DNA of 64,000 nt from Legionella gratiana (GTDB lineage Bacteria; Pseudomonadota; Gammaproteobacteria; Legionellales; Legionellaceae): NCBI RefSeq assembly GCF_001467695.1, contig NZ_LNYE01000022.1, forward strand, positions 1 to 64,000. Direction: 5' to 3'. Made by a program: the position numbers and the translations under genes. Below the pieces are notes generated by a model that saw only the letters and a list, made by a program, of their open reading frames with translations, had not been told where the DNA came from and searched no databases. Each line of letters opens with the position of its first letter. Position 1 is the first letter of the stretch. This document shows, piece after piece, positions 16,507 through 24,590 of this stretch.

Positions 16507-16587
16507 ATGTTAAAAAAGGAAATAATTTCTCATTATATGGGCAAAGAACATGTTGTTGTAGTATTGGAAGAGGCTGTGAATTCCTAA
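16507..16587 (+). CDS. Possible 26-residue small protein
   Basis: A short frame, MLKKEIISHYMGKEHVVVVL and six more residues, preceded by AAAGAGGAGA about 8-16 bases upstream and followed by the reductase-methyltransferase gene 18 bases later. It may be a small leader peptide, the scrap of a longer gene, or chance. The good ribosome-binding site is the only support. Confidence 0.25.
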   Translation: MLKKEIISHYMGKEHVVVVLEEAVNS

Positions 16588-16605
16588 TAGAAGAGGTAAA
16601 TCATT

Positions 16606-17778
16606 ATGTTAGCCAAATGTTCTGTTTTTATTGCTACCAGTCTTGATGGTTTTATTGCTAGAGATGATGGGTCTATTGATTGGTTAATAAAAGCAAACAC
16701 GGTAGTGTCGCCAGGCGAAGATGGTGGCTATAAAGAATTCATATCAACAGTCGATGGACTGGTTATGGGAAGGCATTCATTCGAGAAGGTATTATCGTTT
16801 GAACCTTGGCCATACGATGATCTTCCAATCGTAGTCATGAGTAGTCACCTCATAGAAATACCTAACCACTTAAAAAATAAGGTTTCGACATCATCCGAAG
16901 CACCCACTGATTTAGTCAGGCGATTAACAAGAGAGGGTTTTAAACATCTTTATATTGATGGCGGTATTACTATCCAAAACTTTATTGCTGATAATCTAAT
17001 CAATGAATTAACGATAACAATCGTTCCAGTATTGTTGGGCTCTGGTTGTTCGTTATTTGGCCCATTGACCCATGATATAGAGCTTGATCATATTGAAACT
17101 AAATGTATTGGCGGTGGTTTTACTCAATTGAAGTACCGTATTCATTCTATTGAAGACACCAGAACTATAAAGCAAAAAAATAAGAGCAACGTCTATCTTG
17201 TTTATGATGAAATTATCGATTGGTTTGATAGTCATCGTAATAAAGAACTTGATATGGAAAAATTCTATTTAGAGCTATTACAAAATTATATTTCGTCAGG
17301 AGCTGAAATATTAGATGTTGGCTGTGGAACTGGGGAACCAATAGCACAGTTTTTAATTAAAAAAGGTTATAAAGTAACCGGTGTTGATGCCAGTGAAAAA
17401 ATGATTCATTTATGCAAAAAGCGGTTTCCAAATGGGGAATGGCTGCTTGCTGATATGCGTACTCTAAATTTACAAGGTAAATTTCATGCGATAATTGCCT
17501 GGCACAGCCTTTTCCATTTACCTCATGATGATCAACGAATGACATTAAAATCTCTTGCATCTTTAGTGGAACCAAATGGTTTATTAATATTTACATCAGG
17601 ACCCGAATACGGAGAAGTCTGGGGTGATAACGGAGGACATGATTTATATCATGCTTCTCTTTCTGCCGAAGAATATACTCAAATCCTTCTAGATTGTAAT
17701 TTTAAAGTACTTATACACAAAGTTAGAGATCCGGAATGTGGGGATGCAACTGTCTGGGTTGCCCAAAAGAACGAATAA
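16606..17778 (+). CDS. Fusion: dihydrofolate-reductase-like domain + SAM methyltransferase
   Basis: A 390-residue protein with two enzymes in one chain. Residues about 1-178 form a DHFR/RibD C-terminal-like domain (FIATSLDGFIARDDGSIDWL, GLVMGRHSFEKVL, LYIDGGITIQNFI), a family of NADPH-dependent reductases. Residues about 190-390 form a class I methyltransferase with motif I ILDVGCGTGEPIAQFL, motif II VTGVDASEKMI and the post-I ALLADMRTL-like acidic region. A helical linker (YDEIIDWFDSHRNKELDM) starts the second domain. I know no fixed pathway for this pair; a reductase and a methylase acting on the same small molecule is a reasonable guess. Both domains look complete. Confidence 0.85.
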   Translation: MLAKCSVFIATSLDGFIARDDGSIDWLIKANTVVSPGEDGGYKEFISTVDGLVMGRHSFEKVLSFEPWPYDDLPIVVMSSHLIEIPNHLKNKVSTSSEAPTDLVRRLTREGFKHLYIDGGITIQNFIADNLINELTITIVPVLLGSGCSLFGPLTHDIELDHIETKCIGGGFTQLKYRIHSIEDTRTIKQKNKSNVYLVYDEIIDWFDSHRNKELDMEKFYLELLQNYISSGAEILDVGCGTGEPIAQFLIKKGYKVTGVDASEKMIHLCKKRFPNGEWLLADMRTLNLQGKFHAIIAWHSLFHLPHDDQRMTLKSLASLVEPNGLLIFTSGPEYGEVWGDNGGHDLYHASLSAEEYTQILLDCNFKVLIHKVRDPECGDATVWVAQKNE

Positions 17779-17807
17779 AAATAATTTATAAACGGGTCTT
17801 TTCAGAA

Positions 17808-17906
17808 ATGAATGATGATGATTTAGTGTTGTGGTTTACGAAATTCCGAGAGCAAACATGGCATCGCGGCGGCTTCATATCTATATCGGAGTGCCACTTG
17901 ATTTAA
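17808..17906 (+). pseudogene. Remnant of a GNAT paralogue (C-terminus)
   Basis: A 32-codon frame beginning MNDDDLVLWFTKF. These residues match the C-terminal end of the tandem GNAT at 3861-4856 (LDDDLILWFTKK), after which the similarity stops. It is too short to be functional. It is best read as the tail of a decayed second copy of that acetyltransferase, lying just after the fusion gene. Confidence 0.4.
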
Positions 17907-17929
17907 CAACGATAAACGTAACTAAATAG

Positions 17930-17991
17930 TTCTAAATAAAAGCAGTTCGATATAAAAAATCACTTTATTTTTTATATCGAACTGACGTTAA
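17930..17991. repeat. Palindromic intergenic repeat, type A
   Basis: Perfect 18-base arms CAGTTCGATATAAAAAAT and its complement surround a short loop, preceded by TTCTAAATAAA and followed by GACGTTAA. The same flank, arms and loop (CTTTATT) recur at 24424 and 55351. The A-run and T-run on the two sides of the stem could make it a bidirectional terminator. Confidence 0.8.
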
Positions 17992-18246
17992 ATAACTCAC
18001 CTTATGCAGTAATAGCTTGACTCTATAGCTAATCCTTTGTTTATACAAAAGTTGAAAAGAACTCATTTACCCGTTACCATAATTAATTGTTTGCATACAA
18101 ATGATTTGAATAAAAATAAAAATGGGGGGTATTTGTAGTATCTGAGTATTCAACCTAGAGAGATCTTCTCAAAAAATATTGGAAGTAGCTTTCAATACAT
18201 CAATTACTAGCACTCTCTAAAAAATTAACCAGGGGAGGATTATCAA

Positions 18247-19470
18247 ATGGATAATCAAATGAACAATCTCTTAAAATTAACTAAGAATATTTCGCAATTG
18301 GCTTGTACGCCTGAGCAGGAGGAAATTTTTTTTAAAAGTAATGGCGTTTTGACATTAGGAGTAGAAATTGAGCTGCAACTCATCGACTCTGAAAACTATA
18401 ATTTATGCTCAAGAGCTACTGATGTATTGGGTGCTACAGCCCACCTCGAAAAAATTAAGCCAGAATTTTATTTAAGTACCATAGAAGTGAATACGGATAA
18501 ATGCATTACTACCCAGGAAGTTGAAGAGGATCTCTATAAAACACTTGCTTCCCTACAAGAGGCAACAAAAAATTTAGGAATTTTATTTTCAACAACAGGT
18601 TCTCACCCCTTCTCAAGATATGTTGATTGGGTTATTTCGCCGACAGCTCGCTATCAAGATTTAATCGATCGCAATCAATGGCTTACACGTCGTATGAGCG
18701 TATATGGTCTTCATGTGCATCTCGGTATGTCCAGTGGTGAAGATTGCATTCGATTTAATAACTTTTTCATGTATTTTTTACCTCATTTATTGGCATTTTC
18801 CTCCAGCTCCCCTTTTTGGCAAGGAATTGATACTGGACTTGCTTCATGTCGTCCCACTACTTATGAGGCTCTTCCGACTGCAGGGCAGCCCTATCATGTC
18901 CGCACATGGCAAGACTTCGAAAACTTATATAAAACATTAAAGTTATGCGGTTCAATTAAATCGCTTAAAGATTTATGGTGGGATTTAAGACCAAGCCCTG
19001 GTTTTGGAACATTGGAAATTCGTGTATGTGATGGCGCTGCAACACTTGCGGAAACATTGGCGTTAGTTGCATTAATTCATACTCTTGCGCACTGGTTCGC
19101 TGATAATGGAAGTTGGCTTGAATCAGTAGCTTATCCGCCTTATTGGCTTTCTCGGGAAAATAAATGGAGAGCGATCCGTTATGGTTTGGATGCTGAATTA
19201 GTAATGAATACGGAGGGAAAAACCAAGTTAATGCGTGAAGATATCAATGAATGGATTGAAAAATTAAACCCATATATCAAACAGTTAGGCTATCAAAATT
19301 ATTTTTCTATACTGCAAATGATTCTGGACTTTGGCACAAGTTCCGAACGCCAACGAAAAGTATTTGGCCACTATCGTTGTCTTAAAGAGATAGTCAGGCA
19401 CAACGTAAACGAGTTTTTATTACAAACTCCTTTATACCCATGTAAATCTGCTCTTACAGAAGCCCAATAA
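18247..19470 (+). CDS. GCS2-type glutamate-cysteine ligase-like carboxylate-amine ligase (YbdK family)
   Basis: A 407-residue member of the GCS2 family, which joins a carboxylate (usually glutamate) to an amine using ATP. Family motifs: LGVEIELQLIDSENYNL at the start of the active site (metal-binding Glu residues), FYLSTIEVNT, TGSHPFSRY, VYGLHVHLGMSSGEDC, and the signature LWWDLRPSPGFGTLEIRVCD. Length fits (about 370-400). A strong GGGGAGGA ribosome-binding site precedes the ATG. A GNAT gene follows at 42 bases, so the two are probably one operon. It is a paralogue of the ligase at 28864. The real substrates are unknown; the gamma-glutamylcysteine activity of this family is generally weak or unproven. 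Confidence 0.88.
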   Translation: MDNQMNNLLKLTKNISQLACTPEQEEIFFKSNGVLTLGVEIELQLIDSENYNLCSRATDVLGATAHLEKIKPEFYLSTIEVNTDKCITTQEVEEDLYKTLASLQEATKNLGILFSTTGSHPFSRYVDWVISPTARYQDLIDRNQWLTRRMSVYGLHVHLGMSSGEDCIRFNNFFMYFLPHLLAFSSSSPFWQGIDTGLASCRPTTYEALPTAGQPYHVRTWQDFENLYKTLKLCGSIKSLKDLWWDLRPSPGFGTLEIRVCDGAATLAETLALVALIHTLAHWFADNGSWLESVAYPPYWLSRENKWRAIRYGLDAELVMNTEGKTKLMREDINEWIEKLNPYIKQLGYQNYFSILQMILDFGTSSERQRKVFGHYRCLKEIVRHNVNEFLLQTPLYPCKSALTEAQ

Positions 19471-19512
19471 ACGAATCATTCTTTAATAAAAATAAAGTCG
19501 AGGAAGACATCT

Positions 19513-20211
19513 ATGACACAAGTGACCTATACATCAAAAAAACTAGGTGATGTAATCATTAAAAGTGAATTGAATCAACATACAATTTGCTCAAAAAGAT
19601 TGGTGGCCAAATCCCTTAACCAAGATGAAGCGCGTTTTCTAGTGGATAAATACATTCATCTTTTAGAAAACCCTGAAAATACACGGTTGTTTGGTGAAGG
19701 AGAACCCTGGACACCTACTGCAGTAGAAAAGTTTATCCAAGATGAAATGAACTGCTGGAACTCCGGTAACAAGTTTTCCGTGTTTTCAATTTACCTTTCT
19801 GCTACTCAAGAGTTTATTGGGTATCTCCATATAAAACATTCTTTAAAAGATTTCTCGAATGTAGGAATTGGTCATCCTAATGTTGGGGAACTTATTTATA
19901 TTATTGATCAAGCGTTTTGGGGAAAAGGGTATGGAACAGAAATTGCAATCTTAGGAAAAAAATTTATTAAACACATTATTTCTGAAAGTGCTAATGAAAC
20001 TTTAGAAAAGAACATTAAAGAAATTGTTGCTACAGCTCATCCATTAAATGAAGGCTCAAAAAAAATTTTACAGAAAACACTAAAAAATCAGGAGCAACAC
20101 GAGTTTACTAAATTTAATGGTCAGCCACGTCTATTATTTTTTAAGCCCTTAAAAACTAATGTTATTTGGGCAGATGAATCTAACGCTTTAACTGCAAAAT
20201 TAGACCTATAG
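19513..20211 (+). CDS. GNAT family acetyltransferase (RimJ/RimL-like)
   Basis: A 232-residue protein with the RimL-like pattern: TICSKRLVAKSLNQDEARFL at the N-terminus, GELIYIIDQAFWGKGYGTEI (W-G-K-G-Y-G acetyl-CoA loop) in the middle, and AHPLNEGSKKILQKTL with an N-x-x-S-x-x-x-L element near the end. AGGAAG lies just upstream of the ATG. The position 42 bases after the GCS2-type ligase suggests that it acetylates the ligase product or a related amine, but this is inference. The last ~25 residues extend beyond the usual fold. Confidence 0.82.
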   Translation: MTQVTYTSKKLGDVIIKSELNQHTICSKRLVAKSLNQDEARFLVDKYIHLLENPENTRLFGEGEPWTPTAVEKFIQDEMNCWNSGNKFSVFSIYLSATQEFIGYLHIKHSLKDFSNVGIGHPNVGELIYIIDQAFWGKGYGTEIAILGKKFIKHIISESANETLEKNIKEIVATAHPLNEGSKKILQKTLKNQEQHEFTKFNGQPRLLFFKPLKTNVIWADESNALTAKLDL

Positions 20212-20254
20212 ACGCTGTGACGATTTCTGGAGCTTGTGTTGTCTAGGAAATCGA

Positions 20255-22762
20255 TTATAACTCATCAAGTCTTAACGATTGTTTGATCATCCAAAAATCC
20301 TTCCAAGGATCTTCTTTTAATTGTTTTAATCGTTTGGGAAGGGTTTTTATGGTATAACTATTTTCCTCTTTATTATCACTTAATTCATTCCATGAAAGTG
20401 GAGTTGCAATAGGTGCATGAAGTCTTGCTCGAGTAGAATAGGGGCTTATGGCAGTTGCTGTACGTTGATTGCGTAAATAATCCACAAAAATTTTTCCGCC
20501 ACGTTTTGATTTAGTCATTTTGCTGATGTAGTTTTTAGGATTTAATTTCTCTAAAAACTGGACAAAAATATGGGTAAATTGCTTTACTTCCTCCCATTCG
20601 TATTCAGGTAAAATGGGAATGACTACGTGAAGTCCTTTACCTCCAGTACTTTTTACAAACGATTTTAGCTTATATTGGTCTAAATGGTCGCGAATGTCGA
20701 ATGCAGCCTTAACTACATGAGACCAATGCACATCAGGAGCTGGATCTAAATCAATAATAATGATATCGGGCTGTTCCAGATGCTTAATTGTACTGCCCCA
20801 AGGGTGAATTTCTAAAACACCCATTTGGACAAGACTTAATAACCCTTGCCTATCATTTAAATAAATATAGCGTTCATGCTCTTCGTCCGTAGGATCTTCA
20901 ATGGGATGAAGTGCTTTTTCAGTAGCTTTAGTGTAATGGCGTTGATAAAAACATTCGTTGTAATGCGAAGGACAACGCACTAAGGTTAAGGGTCTTAGAG
21001 ATAAATAAGGAAGAATATAATCACTTACTGTTTCATAATAGTTCAGCAGATCTTGTTTGCTAATACCATCTTCAGGATAAAGAATTTTATCAGGATGCGT
21101 CAGTTTAAATGTAGAATTTTTCTTGATTTTTGGTGTAGCTTTCTCTTTTTTTGTCTTTCCTAAGAGAAGTTCAGATTCACGAACTACTTCGATGGCTTTT
21201 TTATCTAATCGCATTCCCTTAAAACTAGGATGGCGCAAAAGACCGTCTTTAGTCCATTGCGTAAATTCTACTTCACAGACCAAAAGAGGTTTTAGCCAAT
21301 GGGCCTGAGTTGAACCAGGAGGATTGCTGGTAAATGGATTGGTTTTGGCTTTATTTTGCGATAGTAGTTGATTGATTTCATTTAATGATTGGGTATTAAA
21401 ACCTGTGCCCACATTTCCAGTGTAATCCAATGTACCTTCTTTATTGTATACGCCTAGAAAGAGCGAGCCAAAATGTGCGCGTCCTTCTTTAGGGGAGGTG
21501 TAACCTCCAATGACAAACTCTTGTCGTTTAAGGCATTTAATTTTTAACCAATCTTTGCTTCGTTTCGAAAGGTAGGTTCCATCCACACGCTTAGAAATAA
21601 TTCCTTCTAAGTCATAATTACAAGAATATTCATAAAGCTCTTTCCCTTCTTTAATGATATGATCACTGTAATGAAGATGAGGTATATTAGCAGTTAGAAT
21701 ATTTTTTAAAATTGATTTGCGCTCAATCAAGGGGAGTCCCCGTAAATCATAACCCTCAAAATACAGTACATCAAAAAGAAAATAAATGAAGTGAGCTTGT
21801 TCTTTATTTTGAATGGAGTTTTGTAATAATTGAAAATCAGAACGTCCATTAGCATCTAATACGACTACTTCTCCATCAAGAACGATTTGCTCAAAAGGCA
21901 GTTGATTTACTGCTTCGGCAATAGGCTGTAATTCATGAGTCCAATCTTTATTATTTCGCGATTTCAAGAGTACTTCAGAACCATTTTTAAAGGCTAAAAT
22001 ACGATAACCATCCAATTTAATTTCATGAGCCCATTGACTTCCTTTTGGTGGTTTGTCGACTAAAGTTGCGAGTTGGGGCGTAATAAACTCAGGAAAGTTA
22101 GTTTTGTTTAGTCCTTCAGGTAAGACAATTGTGGGTTTTACTTTAGTTCTTTGTTTCGATTTCTTGGATTTAACTGCTTTGGCTTCGGAGTTTTGCCAGA
22201 GATGGGTGTAATGTTCTGCAATTTCCTCTATGGAATAGTCTGATTTAACACTTTTCGTTAAAGTACGCGTGATATCATAGTCTTTTTCTTCTTTAGCGTA
22301 TTTATCGTCGTATTTAATCAAAAACCAGTGTTTTTCATCTTTAAATCGAATTAAATCCCAACGACCATTTAATTTTTGAGCATGAAGCTTAAAACGCAAA
22401 TGTCCTTTTTCATAGGCTGCATAAGGATTATCATCCAAAGGTTCCCATGTTCCTTCATCCCAGAGCATCACCGTTCCTCCTCCGTACTGGCCTTTAGGAA
22501 TAATGCCTTCGAATGAACCATATTCAATAGGATGATCTTCCACGTGTATGGCGAGACGTTTGATTTTGGGATCTAGACTTGGTCCTTTAGGAATTGCCCA
22601 GCTTTTTAAGAGACCATGCAATTCAAGACGAAAATCGTAATGAAGATGGCTTGCTGCATGTTTTTGAATCACATAGAGGCGGTGATTCTCTTTGGTGACC
22701 TTACCTTTAGGTTCAGAAGTTTTGGTAAAATTTCTTTTTTTATGATATTGACTAAGCTCCAT
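20255..22762 (-). CDS. ligD: ATP-dependent DNA ligase LigD (phosphoesterase-ligase-polymerase)
   Basis: An 835-residue NHEJ enzyme with three domains. Residues about 1-170 are the 3'-phosphoesterase (HAASHLHYDFRLELHGLLKS, with metal-binding His/Asp). Residues about 215-525 are the ATP-dependent ligase with active-site lysine in EIKLDGYRILAF and motifs LDGEVVVLD, EGIISKR and WLKIKC. Residues about 545-835 are the primase-like polymerase with IIIDLDPAP (catalytic Asp pair) and KSTGGKGLHVVIP. This domain order matches Pseudomonas-type LigD after the N-terminal PE. It acts with Ku to repair double-strand breaks. It is 11 bases downstream of ku on the same strand, a two-gene operon. Confidence 0.96.
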   Translation of the reverse strand: MELSQYHKKRNFTKTSEPKGKVTKENHRLYVIQKHAASHLHYDFRLELHGLLKSWAIPKGPSLDPKIKRLAIHVEDHPIEYGSFEGIIPKGQYGGGTVMLWDEGTWEPLDDNPYAAYEKGHLRFKLHAQKLNGRWDLIRFKDEKHWFLIKYDDKYAKEEKDYDITRTLTKSVKSDYSIEEIAEHYTHLWQNSEAKAVKSKKSKQRTKVKPTIVLPEGLNKTNFPEFITPQLATLVDKPPKGSQWAHEIKLDGYRILAFKNGSEVLLKSRNNKDWTHELQPIAEAVNQLPFEQIVLDGEVVVLDANGRSDFQLLQNSIQNKEQAHFIYFLFDVLYFEGYDLRGLPLIERKSILKNILTANIPHLHYSDHIIKEGKELYEYSCNYDLEGIISKRVDGTYLSKRSKDWLKIKCLKRQEFVIGGYTSPKEGRAHFGSLFLGVYNKEGTLDYTGNVGTGFNTQSLNEINQLLSQNKAKTNPFTSNPPGSTQAHWLKPLLVCEVEFTQWTKDGLLRHPSFKGMRLDKKAIEVVRESELLLGKTKKEKATPKIKKNSTFKLTHPDKILYPEDGISKQDLLNYYETVSDYILPYLSLRPLTLVRCPSHYNECFYQRHYTKATEKALHPIEDPTDEEHERYIYLNDRQGLLSLVQMGVLEIHPWGSTIKHLEQPDIIIIDLDPAPDVHWSHVVKAAFDIRDHLDQYKLKSFVKSTGGKGLHVVIPILPEYEWEEVKQFTHIFVQFLEKLNPKNYISKMTKSKRGGKIFVDYLRNQRTATAISPYSTRARLHAPIATPLSWNELSDNKEENSYTIKTLPKRLKQLKEDPWKDFWMIKQSLRLDEL

Positions 22763-22773
22763 TGCACACTTCC

Positions 22774-23604
22774 TTATTTTTTAGCACTTTTTTTAGGTGC
22801 AGGAGATTTGCCCGATTTTTTCTTTTTCATGCTTTCTTTTAAAAGCGATACAAAATCAACCACAGCATCATGACTTCGAACAGTTTTAGTTACTTTTTTA
22901 CCTTGTTGTGTTATGCCTTTAATTTGTTCATCAAGCCATTTTTGCATCGTTTCGCGGTATTCATTATGATATTTTTCTGGTTCCCAAGTGGTACTCATAT
23001 CGTTGATTAAATTTACCGCCATCGTTACTTCTTTGTCTGAAATTTTATAGGTTTTTATATTTTCTTTGGGAACATTGAGCTCTTCTTCAGAGCGCAGTTC
23101 ATCTTTAAAATGAATAAGATATAAAAGGAGAGCATGGTCATGTGGAAGAATAATACTCAAATATTCTTTGGTATGTAATATGGTTTTAGCGACACCCACT
23201 TTATTTGTTTTTTTTAAAGCCTCACGTAAAAGCACATAAGCTTTTTTATTTTTTCCTTCTGGAATTAAGTAATAGGGCTTTGTGTAATAGAGACTGTCAA
23301 TTTCTTTGCTATCCACAAATTCTTCGATATCAATGGTTTTAAAGAGATCCGGACTTGCTTTTTCAAATGCTTCTTCATTGACGATAATGTAATTGCCTTT
23401 ATCGTATTCATAACCTTTAACAATGGCATTCCATGGCACTTCTTTTCCTGTTTCTTCGTCTACTCGTTGATAGCGTACACGTGCTTTCGTTTTGGAATTT
23501 AATAAATGAAAGTGTATTTCATTGTTTTCTTCTGTGGAGACCAATGAAATTGGAATAGAGACCAATCCAAAAGAAATATCACCTTTCCAAATTGAGCGCG
23601 CCAT
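22774..23604 (-). CDS. ku: Ku homodimeric DNA end-binding protein
   Basis: A 276-residue bacterial Ku (MARSIWKGDISFGLVSIPISLV, the hallmark N-terminus; then FVDSKEIDSLYYTKPYYLIP and a Lys-rich C-terminal tail KKKKSGKSPAPKKSAKK). Ku encircles broken DNA ends and recruits LigD; the basic tail is known in other Ku proteins to aid DNA sliding and LigD contact. Length is typical (about 270-290). It is first in the ku-ligD operon. The upstream region is gene-poor, and chaB lies divergently about 440 bases away. Confidence 0.96.
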   Translation of the reverse strand: MARSIWKGDISFGLVSIPISLVSTEENNEIHFHLLNSKTKARVRYQRVDEETGKEVPWNAIVKGYEYDKGNYIIVNEEAFEKASPDLFKTIDIEEFVDSKEIDSLYYTKPYYLIPEGKNKKAYVLLREALKKTNKVGVAKTILHTKEYLSIILPHDHALLLYLIHFKDELRSEEELNVPKENIKTYKISDKEVTMAVNLINDMSTTWEPEKYHNEYRETMQKWLDEQIKGITQQGKKVTKTVRSHDAVVDFVSLLKESMKKKKSGKSPAPKKSAKK

Positions 23605-23901
23605 CCTTAGCTCCTAATTTATGGGGTACATGAGCATTATCTTTTAAAAAATAATACAGTGATTGTTTAATTTTAGAACAAAATTGAATTTTATATTGGA
23701 TAAAATCGTTTTCATCATAAAAAAATGAAGAGTACCAAGGATAAATCCATGCTAACCTCTTAAAGGACCTGAAAATTCCCTAGTATTGGTTGTCTAAAAT
23801 TATAAGTTTTCACGGATGATAATATTTTGACTTATGGCTTACCTTAGCTTGTATTATGATCGTTATTTATTTTAACTTAGTTTTTAAAGGAGATATCTGC
23901 T
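23605..23901. other. Gene-free promoter region of ku
   Basis: A very A+T-rich stretch with no recognisable gene or strong hairpin. It should hold the ku-ligD promoter on the minus strand and a promoter for the small frame at 23902 on the plus strand. Confidence 0.35.
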
Positions 23902-23991
23902 ATGGAGGAGGGGGATGTTTGGGGTATTCATTATAAAAATATCCTAGAAATCCGTTTGGTAGGCAAAACAAATTTTTTGATTGCTTATTAA
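23902..23991 (+). CDS. Possible 29-residue small protein with strong RBS
   Basis: The frame MEEGDVWGIHYKNILEIRLV plus nine residues is preceded by AAAGGAGA, a near-ideal ribosome-binding site, with 8 bases of spacing. It lies between ku and chaB and reads towards chaB. The strong Shine-Dalgarno makes translation plausible. No family is recognised. It could also be a truncated start of a lost gene. Confidence 0.4.
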   Translation: MEEGDVWGIHYKNILEIRLVGKTNFLIAY

Positions 23992-24042
23992 TTCCATAGC
24001 TCTTCATGCCATAAACTTTTATTGAAAGAAAGGAGAGTCGGA

Positions 24043-24270
24043 ATGCCATATAAAAAAACCAATGAATTACCTGATAGCGTTAAGGATAACTTGCCTAAAC
24101 ATGCACAAGAAATTTATAAGGAAGCTTATAATAATGCATGGGATCACTATGATGAGCCTGATAAAAGGCAGGGTAATCGTGATAGAGAAGAGACTGCTCA
24201 TGCAGTTGCCTGGAGCGCAGTAAAAAAAGAATATGAAAAAAACTCTGCAGGAAAGTGGGTAAAAAAATAA
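24043..24270 (+). CDS. chaB: ChaB family protein
   Basis: A 75-residue protein, MPYKKTNELPDSVKDNLPKH, then AQEIYKEAYNNAWDHY and HAVAWSAVKKEYEK. These are the hallmarks of ChaB, once called a cation transport regulator. The fold is a small helical domain, and no ChaA antiporter is present here. The start at 24043 is set by AGGAGAG just upstream; the in-frame extension to 24022 overlaps this site. The neighbourhood with ku-ligD suggests a DNA- or stress-related role; I recall such co-occurrence in other bacteria, but it is not proof. Confidence 0.88.
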   Translation: MPYKKTNELPDSVKDNLPKHAQEIYKEAYNNAWDHYDEPDKRQGNRDREETAHAVAWSAVKKEYEKNSAGKWVKK

Positions 24271-24320
24271 CTGATTTCAAAGAGATGCTTTGAAAATGAG
24301 TAAAGTTTTTTGATTCACAT

Positions 24321-24350
24321 GAAGCCACTTAAATGAGCGGCTTCTTATAT
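24321..24350 (+). terminator. Probable terminator after chaB
   Basis: Hairpin GAAGCCACTT / GAGCGGCTTC with a 4-base loop, followed by TTATATT. The T-run is weak, but the position, 50 bases after the chaB stop, fits. Confidence 0.55.
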
Positions 24351-24423
24351 TGGATGATGCAGCTCATTGATGTAATGAAGATCAGATTGCTGCAAGCAGC
24401 CTAATCAACTTCCTATTTTAGCA

Positions 24424-24482
24424 TTCTAAATAAGAACAGTTCGAGATAAAAAATTACTTTATTTTTGTTGAACTCACGTTAA
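24424..24482. repeat. Palindromic intergenic repeat, type A (degenerate)
   Basis: Same organisation as the copy at 17930: TTCTAAATAAGAACAGTTCG, then AGATAAAAAATTACTTTA and a partly lost right arm TTTTTGTTGAACTCACGTTAA. The mismatches in the right arm (deleted ATGTC) show decay. Confidence 0.75.
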
Positions 24483-24590
24483 TTAATCATTCTCTTCCGA
24501 AATGTATTATGAATTTTATTCTCTTTGACATCACCTGGGCTTAAGTCTTTGTGTGCAAAATATAAGCATATTTAGGTTGGAGAATTGAAT

